This document shows, one piece after another, positions 24,122 through 34,639 of a stretch of DNA of 64,000 nt (positions within the stretch are counted from its first letter, which is position 1; every line of letters begins with the position of its first letter). This DNA comes from Rotaria socialis (lineage: Eukaryota; Rotifera; Eurotatoria; Philodinida; Philodinidae), in NCBI GenBank assembly GCA_905331475.1, contig CAJNYU010000013.1, positions 47,599 to 111,598 on the forward strand. The letters are read 5' to 3'. Position numbers and translations under genes: made by a program. Under the pieces are notes generated by a model that was given only the letters and a program-made list of their open reading frames with translations, ran no database searches and had not been told where the DNA came from.

Positions 24122-25036
24122 ATATATTTTTCGAATACAAATTGATTTTTGTCTTGTTATTAAAGTAATTTGCGGTTGTAAATGTTTAATTCTTCTCATT
24201 ATACCTACGTTCATGAAAATGGTAGCTCGTACCGTTCTAAAAAAAATCCAGTTTAAGATGACTTTATCTTGATAGAGCTTTAGAATTATATTGGTATAAT
24301 ATGTACTGGAATTCTATCAGATTTTCCGGCAAATCTGCATATATGTTACTTGACAGTGAATAATTATACGTATGTAGGAGATAAAAATGAAATCTGAAAA
24401 AATCTTTCTGTGAAATTATTTTTCTTCGAAAACGCAAACCTTTTCCCACAAGTTAAAAACGATCAAGTTTAAAAGACAAGCTTGATATCAAGTATAGAAT
24501 ATTCTTATATAGAAAAGGCACTCATGAAAAACAGAGATAATCCTTTACATAAATCAATTCTTGCCACTATTGATGTTCTTCATTCGATTGCTTGACCAAA
24601 TTAAGCAAATATATTCATATTTAACTTGTAGACAGCTAAGATTTAAAAACAAGGGTGTCGATGTGGGTTCGGGTGTGTGCGCTCAGATGAGACTAATATC
24701 TGTATCAAAGCCATGAGATGCCTAATTCGAATTCGAATACAAATGAAGCTTCAACTGCATAAAATTACTTCGAAAATAAATAAAAATTCAACCAGCACTT
24801 CCATTCGAAAATAGGAAAATTAGGAAAAGGTTTTTTTCGAATTCGAATTATAATTGTCATATGCACTTTCCTGTTAGAATAGGAAAATAGGAAACCTTTT
24901 TTTCTTGAGGGTGAGGGTGTGAGTGTGTCTTCCTTGTATACCCCCACACACCCACACTCATCACGATACTCAGTGTAACGGTATTATGACATCTATGACA
25001 CACCCACACCCCAAAACAAGTCAACATTCGATACAT
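24122..25036. other. Spacer with telomere-like tracts and AT-rich inverted motifs
   Basis: No gene seen. It contains GGGTGTCGATGTGGG-like sequence near 24652-24685, TTCGAATTCGAAT motifs repeated at about 24726 and 24837, similar AGGAAAA blocks, and the TGTGGG-type hairpin described separately. Confidence 0.45.
24906..25012. repeat. TGTGGG-like / CCCACA-like telomere-type hairpin tract
   Basis: A G-rich arm (GAGGGTGAGGGTGTGAGTGTG) is followed after about 15 bp by a C-rich arm (CCCCCACACACCCACACTC), then another CACACCCACACCCC at 24999-25012. It resembles degenerate bdelloid telomere repeat on both strands. The same arrangement recurs at five other sites in the window. Confidence 0.7.
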
Positions 25037-25510
25037 TCATTCTTGTAAGAAAGTTACAATGAAGATATTAGCAAGAGGTAGAAACGATGCTGCTGCAGAA
25101 GCTGTAGAAAAAGCAGCTATAATTTTATTGGCAATTGATAGTCGACATCGGCTAATGTAATCGAGATTTTTGTCAATGATTTGAGCATGCAACGGTGATT
25201 GAGCATTTAAACTCAGTCGAAGTTGGTCAACACCATAATTGTATCTTGTTGATATGGGAATACATTGGACAGCTGGATCAATCAAGTACTTGTTTACCGA
25301 CTTTAAAGCTTTTTCAGTATATTCTTCCAGTTGTTTGACATCGTCTTCACAATTAGGCGCTTGGCCTTGGAAATACTCATCGATTTTACTGAGTACACAT
25401 ATGGCAGGTATGCTAGTACCAAGTTGCATTTGTTTTCCGTATTGTAGAACATTATTGACATTCTTCATAATACTATTCAGAGAAACTACGGGTGTGGGAT
25501 GTGAATGCTG
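25037..25510 (-). pseudogene. Truncated P-loop GTPase fragment (IRG-like)
   Basis: The minus ORF reads CVLSKIDEYF (a G4-type xKxD), IPISTRYNYGVDQLR (G5-like) and a C-terminal hydrophobic hairpin IIAAFSTASAAASFLPLANI, as in IRG or related membrane-active GTPases. The P-loop and DxxG parts are missing. The frame is cut at its 5' side exactly where a CCCACACCC/TGTGGG tract begins (25490-25565), and another such tract lies 25 bp past its 3' end. I therefore call it a broken copy; a distant upstream exon is the alternative. Confidence 0.5.
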
Positions 25511-25565
25511 ATATTGTGTCTGTGCACCGCTACCCACACCTACACCCTACACCCACACCCCACAC
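25490..25565. repeat. TGTGGG-like / CCCACA-like telomere-type hairpin tract
   Basis: GGGTGTGGGATGTG at the left is followed by TACCCACACCTACACCCTAC then ACCCACACCCCACAC at the right, with a loop of about 30 bp. It adjoins the truncated GTPase. Confidence 0.7.
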
Positions 25566-25670
25566 TAAGGAACAGAAAATTTACTTTTCTCGAATTACAT
25601 AGTGGTAGTTTTGACATTGAATTTAATTTCTTAAACGATAGAAAAGTTGAACTTAGCTTTGCCCATCTAG

Positions 25671-25970
25671 CCCCAGGTCGTGGACGTACGGCGGGAAACG
25701 GCCGGAAAGCACAGGAAAGCGCTGGAAAGTGGAAGCAGTATTCCAGTTGGAAGTTACCGGATTTTCTTCCTGTAGATTCCGATCAACTTCCAGATGTAAA
25801 ACACAGAAAACTGACCGGAATCCACAGGAAAAAAATCCGGTAACTTCCAACTGGAATACTGCTTCCAGTTTCCAGTGCTTTCCCGTGCTTTCCGGCCAGA
25901 TACGGTGATTTTTCCGCATCTTTCCGGCCGGTTCCTACAGTATCCGTCCTCCGGAATCATTGACCTGGGG
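25671..25970. mobile_element. CCCAGGTC-family fold-back element, copy 1
   Basis: The ends are CCCCAGGTC and GACCTGGGG. Internally long inverted segments match (GGAAGCAGTATTCCAGTTGG on the left, its complement near 25840-25865). The GC content is sharply above the flanks. No ORF makes sense on either strand. There is no obvious target duplication. It is non-autonomous. Confidence 0.75.
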
Positions 25971-26853
25971 CGTATTTTCAACGTGTAGCTAACTATTTCC
26001 TCTTCCGAATAGAAACTTCAAAGGGTCATTTGAGCTGGTAAAGATAGGGTGAATTTAGCATTCACATATTGTGATGAAGGCCGGTCTTATAATTATCAGG
26101 CAATTCAAACTCAAATTTTTCAATTTCTTCATGGACGTTAATTGGTCAAATTGAAGCTAATATGATACATGATAGACTACTACTAGACACTGATAGATAT
26201 GCCATTAAATTGGAAATGAAACATTCTTTAGTTAATGAAATTTTTATTTTTCTCAAAAGTCAATAGAGGGTCTTATCATTATGATACACCTTGTATAATC
26301 AAGAAAAGCTGCGAGCCGGATTCTTCGAGAAAATTATTATTATTGTTACTAATTAACAATAACTTCTCATCCCCTAGTTTTATTATTGAAAAATGTCTAT
26401 TGAATAAACACATTTTTGTTTAAAAGGTAATTTTACCATTGAGGAATTGAAGAAAATCTCTCATTCGATATCGTTTCACTTTTATCTTGCCAATATCATG
26501 TTAGAAATGTATAGCCATCGTACTATGGGGCCATACTTGGTCTCTTTTTCTTACTGAACGAAAAGAAAAGAAAGGACAAAATACGACCGGTCATATGGAA
26601 ATAGGTATATGTGTACACACATTACACATATATTTGCGAGTGTGAGCAAATTGTCCACTGAAATCAATTACTAAATCGAAAATTTGTGTTCTTTATTGTG
26701 TCAATATCATAATTACATTGTTCATTTTGTCGTTCGGTCAAATATTCTTCAGTATGCTTTTTTTCTGCTTGTGATCATTATTTATTTTGCTTCGATTTTT
26801 AACTTATAGCTATTATGAATCCGCAACAATTCTTTGCATATGCAGAAAAGGAG

Positions 26854-27158
26854 TATCCCAGGTCGAACATTCCGGCCACCGGATCCCGTAAGATACTCCA
26901 GGGAATATGCGGAAAAGGCACCATACCCTGCAGGAAAACACAGAAAATTGCTGGAACATGGAAACAGTATTCCGGTCAAAAATACGGCCGGACTTTTCCG
27001 ACGAATTCCTACCAAGTTCCGGTGCTTTCCGGCAGGAATTAATCGTAAACCACCGGAAAAAATGCGACAAATTTCCAACCGGAATACTGCTTCCACAAAA
27101 TCAACGAAACTACCCGGAAGCGGCCGTTTCCAGGCCGGATTGTTCGACCTGGGATACC
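26854..27158. mobile_element. CCCAGGTC-family fold-back element, copy 2, with AAGGAG duplication
   Basis: The terminal inverted repeats TATCCCAGGTCGAACA and TGTTCGACCTGGGATA are perfect over 16 bp. AAGGAG occurs directly before (26848-26853) and after (27159-27164), a likely 6-bp target duplication if two extra bases (CC) belong to the right end. Internally it shares GGAATACTGCTTCCA, CCGGAAA and similar words with copy 1. Non-coding. Confidence 0.8.
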
Positions 27159-27280
27159 AAGGAGTTTGCAACATTTTTATGTGATGATTTGGCTATTGTG
27201 AATCAACGTGTATTGATGAATATGTCATTAGGAGAAATAGTTGAAATGAGCAGCACTATTTTTCCAAGTGTACGAGAAAC

Positions 27281-27470
27281 CACCCAGGTCCAAGAAAACG
27301 GTGCATAAATGGCCGTAAAAGACGTAAAAAACGTTGAAAAACGGCACCGTTTCCCGTCAGCTCAGAAAACGATGAATATTTTGTTAAAAACGATGGCCGT
27401 TTTCTAGCGGAAAAACGGTCCGTAAAACGAGCTGACGGATTACGGCGAAACGAGGTGCAAATTAACGCCT
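27281..27470. repeat. Third CCCAGGTC-start sequence with nested inverted repeats
   Basis: It begins CACCCAGGTCC. It contains AAACGGTGC/GCACCGTTT and CCGTCAGCTC/GAGCTGACGG inverted pairs and repeated AAAACGG words. The right end is not clear. Probably a diverged relative of the two fold-back elements. Confidence 0.5.
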
Positions 27471-27830
27471 TATTATACCATTTTATAGACGTTTCAGTCC
27501 TGTTAAGATGATCGTTCCGGCGGTCGGAATGATCGTCCTGGGCGGTATTAAATTTTACGTTGTTGATGCTGACAATCAGGATTCACGAAAAGGATTAAAA
27601 GCAAGTACAATAACTATGATTAAAATATTGGAAAAAGAATTCGCCGCTGCTCGTAACAAACGATCAGGTATGTTATCGCAAGGTTTTCGATAAGGCAATT
27701 TTAAGGAGTAGGAAATCTAGGATCTTGACGATTTACTACAGAAAAAAATGGATGTTCGATTAGTACATATTGAATTGATAAAACAATTATACTATTTTAG
27801 AAGGGACAGCTTTGATTGAGTTCATCTTAA

Positions 27831-28325
27831 CCCTTTCCAGCCGGATGTAGCCATTTGGCAATATTGAGTTAACATTTGGTGCAGGGCTGATCTGTACTCA
27901 TCATATTTAATTCTTTAGCACATTGATAATTACGCCAATACATTTATGAGTAAATCCATAAACGTACAAGAAAAATATAACCTTTCACTGAATACAGGGA
28001 GGGCTCGGTTTGGGATCCCCCCAAAAAGGGTCGGAATAGAAATTCTGCGTTTTTCTCGTGTCTTAACTATCAATCGAAGAAACAATTAGCGATTAATTTT
28101 CTCCTATGGATGTATGATCTATTGAGTTACTCAGATGGATTAGGCAGTGAATTCGAAAAATTGACATGTTGGGATTTTGCTTGTAGGCCACACTCGACCG
28201 TTCGGTAACGTGTAGCTTTTTTTGTACCAACGACCACACTTTTAGCATCTCCCCGATAACGGAACTAAGAATTCGCCCGAAAATATTTGTTTTCTACCGG
28301 TCTTCTAGTAGCTGGTCGGAAAGGA
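27831..28325. mobile_element. Possible piggyBac-type non-autonomous element (TTAA-flanked)
   Basis: TTAA at 27827-27830 is followed by CCCTTTCCAGCC, and GGTCGGAAAGGA precedes TTAA at 28326-28329. These ends are an imperfect inverted pair with the CCYT start and TTAA target typical of piggyBac. There is no transposase inside. The evidence is limited to these short ends. Confidence 0.4.
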
Positions 28326-29103
28326 TTAAAGAAAAGTATCGAGTGTTATCACTTATTATCAGTGAACTAAAGCGTCAAAGATAAGATATTGGTCTCATTC
28401 AAAACTGCAGCGTAGCAATCTACTTGAGCTCAACAAACACTTAGAAATAGCGAAAGCATTGTAATAGAGTCCTATAACTGTTACGGATAGTAGTTCATGC
28501 AGAACTTTTCTTCAATATAGATAATGCACTGTTATCGAAAAACTTTTATTGAGTAGTTTTTAGAAATAAATACTTGAAAAGAAAGATTTACTTGAAGCGA
28601 TTTTTCTCTGGTGGAAATCTTGAAATCAGATGTTTTTACATTAATAAAATCAAATAGACCATTGTTATGAACCATTTTCTTACAACTTTTTACACAATAT
28701 TAATATTCGTTAATATCTCTTTAAAATTCTACACTTTATATATGTTTAAACAAGAATCAATTTCTGTTAACTTATTTTGTTTTGAATTCCGAATCTTTAG
28801 CACTATTATTCATTGTGTTTTATTAAATAATAACATTAAGTCTTGTTAAACAATATATTGAGATTTTCTCTAATTGAAAAATGAATTGAAATTTTAAAAT
28901 CTAAAAAAGCGATAAAAACATTTTCGCATCGAAATAAATAACATTCATTGTTTTAATATCATTTTAGGAGATCTATCAACAACTGAAACAACTGATGCAG
29001 AATTGAACAACGATAGTAGTAAAGAAAATCGTCGAACGCTTATAAATAAAAAAGAAATAGTAATCTTTACACAAAAAACAAACTGTTATTTTATTAAAAT
29101 ATG

Positions 29104-29799
29104 AAACTAAAAAAAAAATAAAATTGAAATTATTTAGAATAAAATCTTATGAATTCTTTTCAAAAAAAATTCTTAATCAGTTTTAAAATGATCGAAAATA
29201 ATTTTGAAAGATTTCTATTAATTCTGTCGAACAAAAAAAAACAAAATTCTACATTTTGTTTTCTTTAAACTTAATTATAAATTAATATTGTAAACAAATC
29301 TGTTTTAGAAGAATAAATTTTCTAACGAAATCAATCTATTGTTGTTCCACATACAGTTGACATGTTAAATGTTTAAATTTAAAGCCCTACAAGGCCACTT
29401 ACACTTGAATAAATTAAATAAATAAACAAATAGTTCTAATGGCTTTGACATTGAATGTGAATCGATGATGGTTTTTTTTTAAAAGAATTCATAAATGTTG
29501 TTTATTGCCAATTGTGTTAATGAACAATTTAATTGAATGTTGTTCTGTTTACAATTTACCTAATTCTAAACAATCTTTCTTTTCTTATTATTGTGAAATA
29601 TTTTTAAGAGATCACTTTGATTAATGTTTATTCATATTAAAAAAAAATGTTGTGATGCATAAAACTCATATTGTTAGTGTGAATACCTCTTTGCTCTTAT
29701 TATGGTGAAAAGCATTACTCCAATAGTTCTATTAAAAAGTTCAATCAAAAAGAAAAGAAATGTTTTTTTGTTGTTAATAAAACTAAAAAAATTGAAAAG
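29104..29799. other. Intergenic, very AT-rich
   Basis: Low-complexity AT sequence with many A runs. Nothing recognised. Confidence 0.5.
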
Positions 29800-30111
29800 A
29801 TGGATTTGTCGAAATTTGAAGAATGTTCATATTCATCTCATTATTGTTGTCTATCAATTGATCGATCATTAACAACACGTTTAATTGAATCATCAAATAG
29901 TTCATTGAAATATTCTTCCTGTTTTGCTCATAGGCCTGAGTGGGTTGTTGGTCTTGACAGATGGTCATCAACACAAATTAATAATACAAAGAATAATTTA
30001 TCACGTCGTCATTTAGATTTTCATAATGATATTGGACTTTATTTATCTTGGCATGAAAAAATTAATTCAGCTCCAATATCATTAAAAGGTCATAAAATCC
30101 AATCAAAGTGA
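29800..30111 (+). CDS. Hypothetical protein, 103 aa
   Basis: ATG at 29800 opens a 103-aa frame (MDLSKFEECSYSSHYCCLSI..., ending HKIQSK). It is Ser/His/Asn-rich with no TM segment or recognised domain. Codon use is ordinary for this window and the frame is complete, but there is no homology I can name and it could be spurious or one exon. Confidence 0.35.
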   Translation: MDLSKFEECSYSSHYCCLSIDRSLTTRLIESSNSSLKYSSCFAHRPEWVVGLDRWSSTQINNTKNNLSRRHLDFHNDIGLYLSWHEKINSAPISLKGHKIQSK

Positions 30112-30890
30112 AAAGATCATTGGTTTCACATATGCCGATCATATTCTAGGCGTAGGACAAATATAGCATGATAAACCCATGCAGCAGTTCACTATCAATT
30201 TACTAATGAATTCACACATTCATTTCATTTTACGATAACGTTTACTCTCTAAAAACGGCTGCTATTGAAAACAATTATTGTTGAAGATGTCATTTGCATT
30301 GAACCCTATCATTCTTAGATGAAAAAATCCATAAGGTGAAAAAGAAGATATTAAATGTAAAAACAAAAATCCAGTGTGCATGTTGCCTGCCTTTGCTGTT
30401 TCATTATTAAATTGAAGAAATATATGTATGCCTAAGTGACTCGGTTTTCAACAATCAAATGATATCTTACCGTGTATTTATTGGCATGGACAAAATGAAT
30501 AGTTCTTAAATGTTTATGAAATAGATGTTTCCACTATTTATATAGTTGAATATAAGAGAGATCTATCTGATTATGTTTTTGAGAAGAACCGTTATCATTT
30601 GGTTATGATGTCACTTGGACAAGCTTTCTTTTCCAGGTTGGAGTTATGTTGGCAAATCTGATAGAAAAAGGATGTGAGTGTGCTCGTTTCACTACCCACC
30701 ATCTAGCCGTATAACTCTATGATACTATTAAAACAAGTCTTATTCTTATATCTCATGCTGTTGTTGTCTAAGAAACGAATATTATGTTATCGAAATCGGC
30801 GTAAGAAGATTTTCTTGAGGGAAAGGCATACTTTATAGGATCATCGATTATGAATTGAAAAGAAAAGCAACAGTGTCAATTAATGATTAA
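30112..30890. other. Intergenic, no gene recognised
   Basis: Spacer after the 103-aa ORF and before the end of the minus-strand GIN-domain gene. No features seen. Confidence 0.45.
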
Positions 30891-32072
30891 TTAGAAGAAG
30901 AGAAAGAAAACTGTAGTAGCAAGAATCACTAATAATCGTTGATTTCTATCCATGATTTTGTCGCTTTGCGATGATGAATTTTGGGGTTCTGTAGATGTTT
31001 GTTGAGGTTTTGTAGCTGTTTGTTGAGGTTCTGCAGATGTCCCTTCAACAATACACTGTTTGATCGAGCCAAGACCACTTATCACTTGACTAAGCAAAGG
31101 TCCTCGATAGCAAATGTTACCAACTCCACTCACGGTGGCATGAACTCCTTTTACACCATAAACAGAAGCTGATCCAGATCCAGCCACTTCAGCAGTCGCA
31201 ATATTCATTGGACACTCGATTGCATCCAAGTGCGCAGTACCTGAGACGCTCAATCGTCCATTCCCTTGAACTCGACCGGACAAAGAGAGTTGGCCTGTAC
31301 CAGATATGGCAACATTAATATTAGAACCGTGTTGTAGTTTGAGTATTGCGCTGCCAGCTCCAGAATGTGCAATATTCAAAAGCGATGAAGGATTACTAAA
31401 AATGACGTTTCTTGATCTCATTGACGACATTCCATCTATTTCCAAACTAAGGAGAGCTTTGCGGTAATTAACATACACTTTGATTGCTGGATAATTAGTG
31501 CCGCTCGCCAATTTGATATCAAGATCTGCCAAACAAATTTGAAATAATTCTTTTTTTTTTCAATAAAGTGTCTTCAGAATAAAAGGTAAAAATAAAAGTT
31601 TTTCTTTACTTGCAACACATTGCGATGAGACTGAACTAACAAATCTGCTCAAGAAATCTATTAAATCAATATTTCTCTTTGCTCAACTATCTTTTTCTTC
31701 ATATAGAAATATATTCAAAAAACCCGTTTCATGTTTGAATAGATCAAGTGCTTCTTCTTAACATTCATAAAGGAAATGGGACGCTATGAGTAAAAGCTGA
31801 CAGTATTCTTCAAATCATGGATACAAACAATCATTCGGTCTTGTTGTGACAGTTATATATTGGCCTGTATGCAACCATTGTTCCGTTTCGATGATGACAC
31901 TCGGTTCACTATTGACGTGAGTCAATTCGAATTGTATGTGTTCAGATGCCCGAATCTTGTCGAAGTCGCCATCAAGTGAATATATTTCAGATATCACTGT
32001 TTGCTGTTCATTTTTCGCAAAACAAACAAGCATAGCCACCATTAATAATAGGATAAAATAGAGCCATTTCAT
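30891..32072 (-). CDS. Secreted DUF2807/GIN-domain protein with predicted GPI anchor signal
   Basis: Exons 31829-32072 and 30891-31525 join in phase (GTTTGT donor, CAG acceptor) to 292 aa. Residues 1-20 (MKWLYFILLLMVAMLVCFAK) are a signal peptide. Residues ~35-240 show the right-handed repeat pattern of DUF2807, the head GIN domain of putative autotransporter adhesins: AISGTGQLSLSG, VQGNGRLSVSGTAHLDAIEC, AEVAGSGSASVYGVKGV, ATVSGVGNICYRG. A Thr/Gln/Ser-rich stalk (TATKPQQTSTEPQN) leads to a terminal hydrophobic LLVILATTVFFLFF with nothing after it, as in GPI-anchor signals. GIN domains are abundant in Bacteroidetes. A spliced, signal-bearing eukaryotic copy suggests old horizontal acquisition (inference). 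Likely a cell-surface protein. Confidence 0.82.
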
Positions 32073-32958
32073 TGCTAAATGCGACGAGCAAGGATAAAAG
32101 ATTGGATAGATACACTCTAAAAGGAAGATATATAGTGTATAGACATGACAGTTTGACCTGATTCGAGATGGTGAATTAGTCGCTAACTTACACGTTTCAA
32201 CTGTTAACGGATGACCAATTTTAGATACCCGATAGTCTTACTTCCTTTTGATCTGATGAACTGTATTAATGAGAGCTACGTCTTATATCGACCTATCTTT
32301 CCTATACGCTTCAGCTAATCTACAAGCAATCAATATCTGTTCTCCATTTTTTTTTTGAGTTAACATGTTTTAAAGAAAGTTCTATAAGGTTTGAAATATT
32401 TTTCAATGGCATATTAAGTTAAATTTAAAGAAAAAAACGCTGAAGAAAAAATGAAATTATTGTGTCAAAATTATTTTCTTAATATATGTACATTAATCCT
32501 ATGGAAATGCAATCATTTCTAGAATGAGTTGCTCGTAGATCAGCTCAAGCGTTGAGGTTGTTTAAAAAGCTAGTGGTATATAGATGTTTATAATATAATA
32601 ATAAATCTACAATAAATGAATGAACGAATATGTCATAATGAGGTAAAAATGAAATTAGGTAAACAAAAGATGTTGTTTATTTTGTGAAACCGTGAAAGTT
32701 TTCAAACTTAAATTCACAAAAAAAGAATACTTCGAATTTCTAAAACACTTCTTATATAAACTGTAATAGCTTCTTTCAATGTTTTAGATTTTAATATCAT
32801 CATAAAGATCTCAATAGTTACATTTTGAGAGAAAAGATTGTCAATGTCCGAGCAAAGAGTCCTGATTGCTGTTGATATCAGTATTAAATCATCTTCTACT
32901 TATTCAATCTTAGATTTCAATTATGTTTCAAAACACAGTCGCAACTGTAGAATACGAA
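32073..32958. other. Intergenic upstream of the GIN gene
   Basis: AT-rich spacer containing the GIN gene promoter. No coding signal or RNA gene seen before the SINE target duplication at 32959. Confidence 0.45.
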
Positions 32959-33363
32959 TGTAATGAGAAAGAAAGAAAGAAAGAAAGAAAGAATACCCTT
33001 GCCTTGCGGCTACCTTTCAGTATAGGGTAGCTGTCCGGAGACAGTTTCAAGAGCCCGATATTTTTCCTACAACTATTACTAGCTGCAGCTCTGGACAGAA
33101 GGCCGGCCTGACTCAGAGTTCCTTCCGCTTAATTACTTAAGCTTCCCATGCATACTGACTAACCACATACTATCCACGAGGATATTTTTATGTATGTCAC
33201 ATGTAATCAGCGTGCTATCGGATGGGTGATCCGAGACAAAGCAGCCGTTAGTAACTTATCCAAGGTTATTCTATGGATGATGGCGCCGAGGTTTGAACAC
33301 ACTATCTTGTGGATATGTGCCGAGCATCTTAACCATCCAGCCATAGCGGCTGTAATGAGAAAG
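32959..33363 (-). mobile_element. tRNA-derived SINE with 13-bp target-site duplications
   Basis: TGTAATGAGAAAG occurs exactly at 32959-32971 and again at 33351-33363, bracketing about 379 bp. Read on the minus strand the element starts GCCGCTATGGCTGGATGG, with an A-box-like TGGCTGGATGG (plus 33333-33343) and, about 34 bp further on, a B-box-like GTTCAAACC (plus 33290-33298), the internal pol III promoter of tRNA genes. It ends in a (TTTC)n tail (plus GAAA repeats at about 32968-32992). Head, body, simple-repeat tail and long duplications together define a SINE. The tRNA-like part does not fold into a full cloverleaf with a convincing T stem, so it is not a functional tRNA. Confidence 0.85.
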
Positions 33364-33964
33364 GAGGCTGTGACAAAGAAAAATCAGAAGAGAAGTCTGC
33401 ATTGGTTCTCCTTGATAACTTCATATTTTAAAGAAGAAATCATCGTTCTGTACAAATTATGATAACACTTTAGATCTCGTTTAGTGTGTTGAAAATGCAA
33501 TAATTAAGCAGCTCTTTTTGGCAATTTTTCGATATGGCTTGATAGTGTTCATGGAATGATCTTTGAAACTAGTAACATTAGAAAAGTGAATGAAAACACG
33601 AGATCGCTGAAAACATCAAGTCTCATTCGAGTTTTTCTAAGTTTTACAACAAGAAGACTGTTCAAATATATTGAGCATTCCTTTCATAAGTAATTCCAAG
33701 AACATTATCGCGTCATATAAAGATGTAAGACAAAAGAATGTTGCTTAAAATTGGCATTTCCTGCACCCTACATGCTTTTAATAACTCATGTTGCTTAACA
33801 TTCCAAATTCATTGTGAAATGAAAATTCTTTATAAGCAGTTAATGAAATTATACTTATTTTATTATTTACACATATTTTAATATGACCCTTTATCTCTCA
33901 TTGGATATTGACACTGTCATTTGCAGAAACATTGCAGAAAACGAAGAACACATGATATCAAATG
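33364..33964. other. Intergenic, no gene recognised
   Basis: AT-rich spacer between the SINE and the inverted repeats at 33965. No coding signal. Confidence 0.45.
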
Positions 33965-34012
33965 ACCAGTGATGGGATCCGGTTCGTGCTTTGTCGAACC
34001 GATCTCATCACT
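33965..34012. repeat. Short hairpin
   Basis: CAGTGATG-GATC-GGTTCG on the left pairs with CGAACC-GATC-CATCACTG on the right across an 8-9 bp loop, with one mismatched base on each side. It lies 45 bp before the 52-bp repeat element. Confidence 0.7.
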
Positions 34013-34057
34013 GCAAATGACTACTTACATATTGTCTAGAGAACGGGGTTCCGGAAT

Positions 34058-34635
34058 TTCGCCAATAAGACTTTCGCCAATAGGACTTTCGCCATTGGCG
34101 AAAGTCCACTGTACTTTCACCAATACATTCGGTGGAGCTTCGCCAATTGGCGAAAGTCCACTGTACTTTCGCCAATATGGTCTCTGGAACTTCGCCAATT
34201 GGCGAAAGTTCACTGTATTTTCGCCAATACATTCAGTAGAATTTCGCCAATTGGCGAAAGTACAGTGATCTTTCAACAATGTCATTGTAAAATCGACGTA
34301 GACTAAAAAACGTTTTCTCACCTACATCGGTAAGTGTAAACTATGATATATATACTCTAGTAACATTAACTTCAGGGCTGACATATACCCTTTCGTAATA
34401 TTGTTGTGTAATTACTGAGATACCCCATCTCACTTTCGCCAATTGGCGAACGTCCACTTTACTTTCGCCAACACATTCGGTGGAACTTCGCCAATTGGCG
34501 AACGTCCACTGTACTTTCGCCAACACATTCGGTGGAACTTCGCCAATTGGCAAAAGTCCACTGTACTTTCGCCAACACATTCGGTGGAACTTCGCCATTG
34601 GCGAATGTCTTATTGGCGAAAGTCTTATTGGCGAA
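34058..34635. mobile_element. Fold-back element built of 52-bp palindrome-bearing repeats
   Basis: Two clusters (34058-34270 and 34437-34635) consist of repeats centred on CTTTCGCCAATTGGCGAAAG followed by TCCACTGTACTTTCGCCAA and ACATTCGGTGGA; in the right cluster the period is 52 bp. The left cluster opens TTCGCCAATAAGACTTTCGC and the right one closes with its near-complement, so the two clusters act as the long inverted ends of one element around a ~165-bp AT-rich centre. ORFs read on both strands here are repeat artefacts. Confidence 0.75.
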
Positions 34636-34639
34636 CATA

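Larger units (their letters stand above)
26815..29103 (+). pseudogene. Unrecognised gene interrupted by a fold-back insertion
   Basis: Codons from 26815 read MNPQQFFAYAEKE, then a 305-bp element intervenes, and 27165 onward continues FATFLCDDLAIVNQRVLMNM and SLGEIVEMSSTIFPSVRETT. Skipping the element plus one copy of the AAGGAG duplication keeps the frame; leaving it in breaks it. A further exon around 27508-27666 (MIVPAVGMIVLGGIKFYVVD...AARNKRSG) joins in phase to 28969-29103 (DLSTTETTDAELNNDSSKEN...). That all pieces form one gene is inference, and the join between 27280 and 27500 is unresolved. No family recognised. The intron 27667-28968 holds a TTAA-flanked element. Confidence 0.45.

Noticed and set aside
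32968-32992. GAAA array as an independent microsatellite
   Set aside because: Its position directly at the end of the SINE body and inside the duplications shows it is the SINE tail.
33290-33350. A functional tRNA gene on the minus strand
   Set aside because: A- and B-box-like motifs are present but the T stem and acceptor stem do not pair well, and the unit has a SINE body, tail and target duplications.
33190-33462. 90-aa ORF across the SINE
   Set aside because: It reads antisense through the SINE head and target duplication; no protein similarity.
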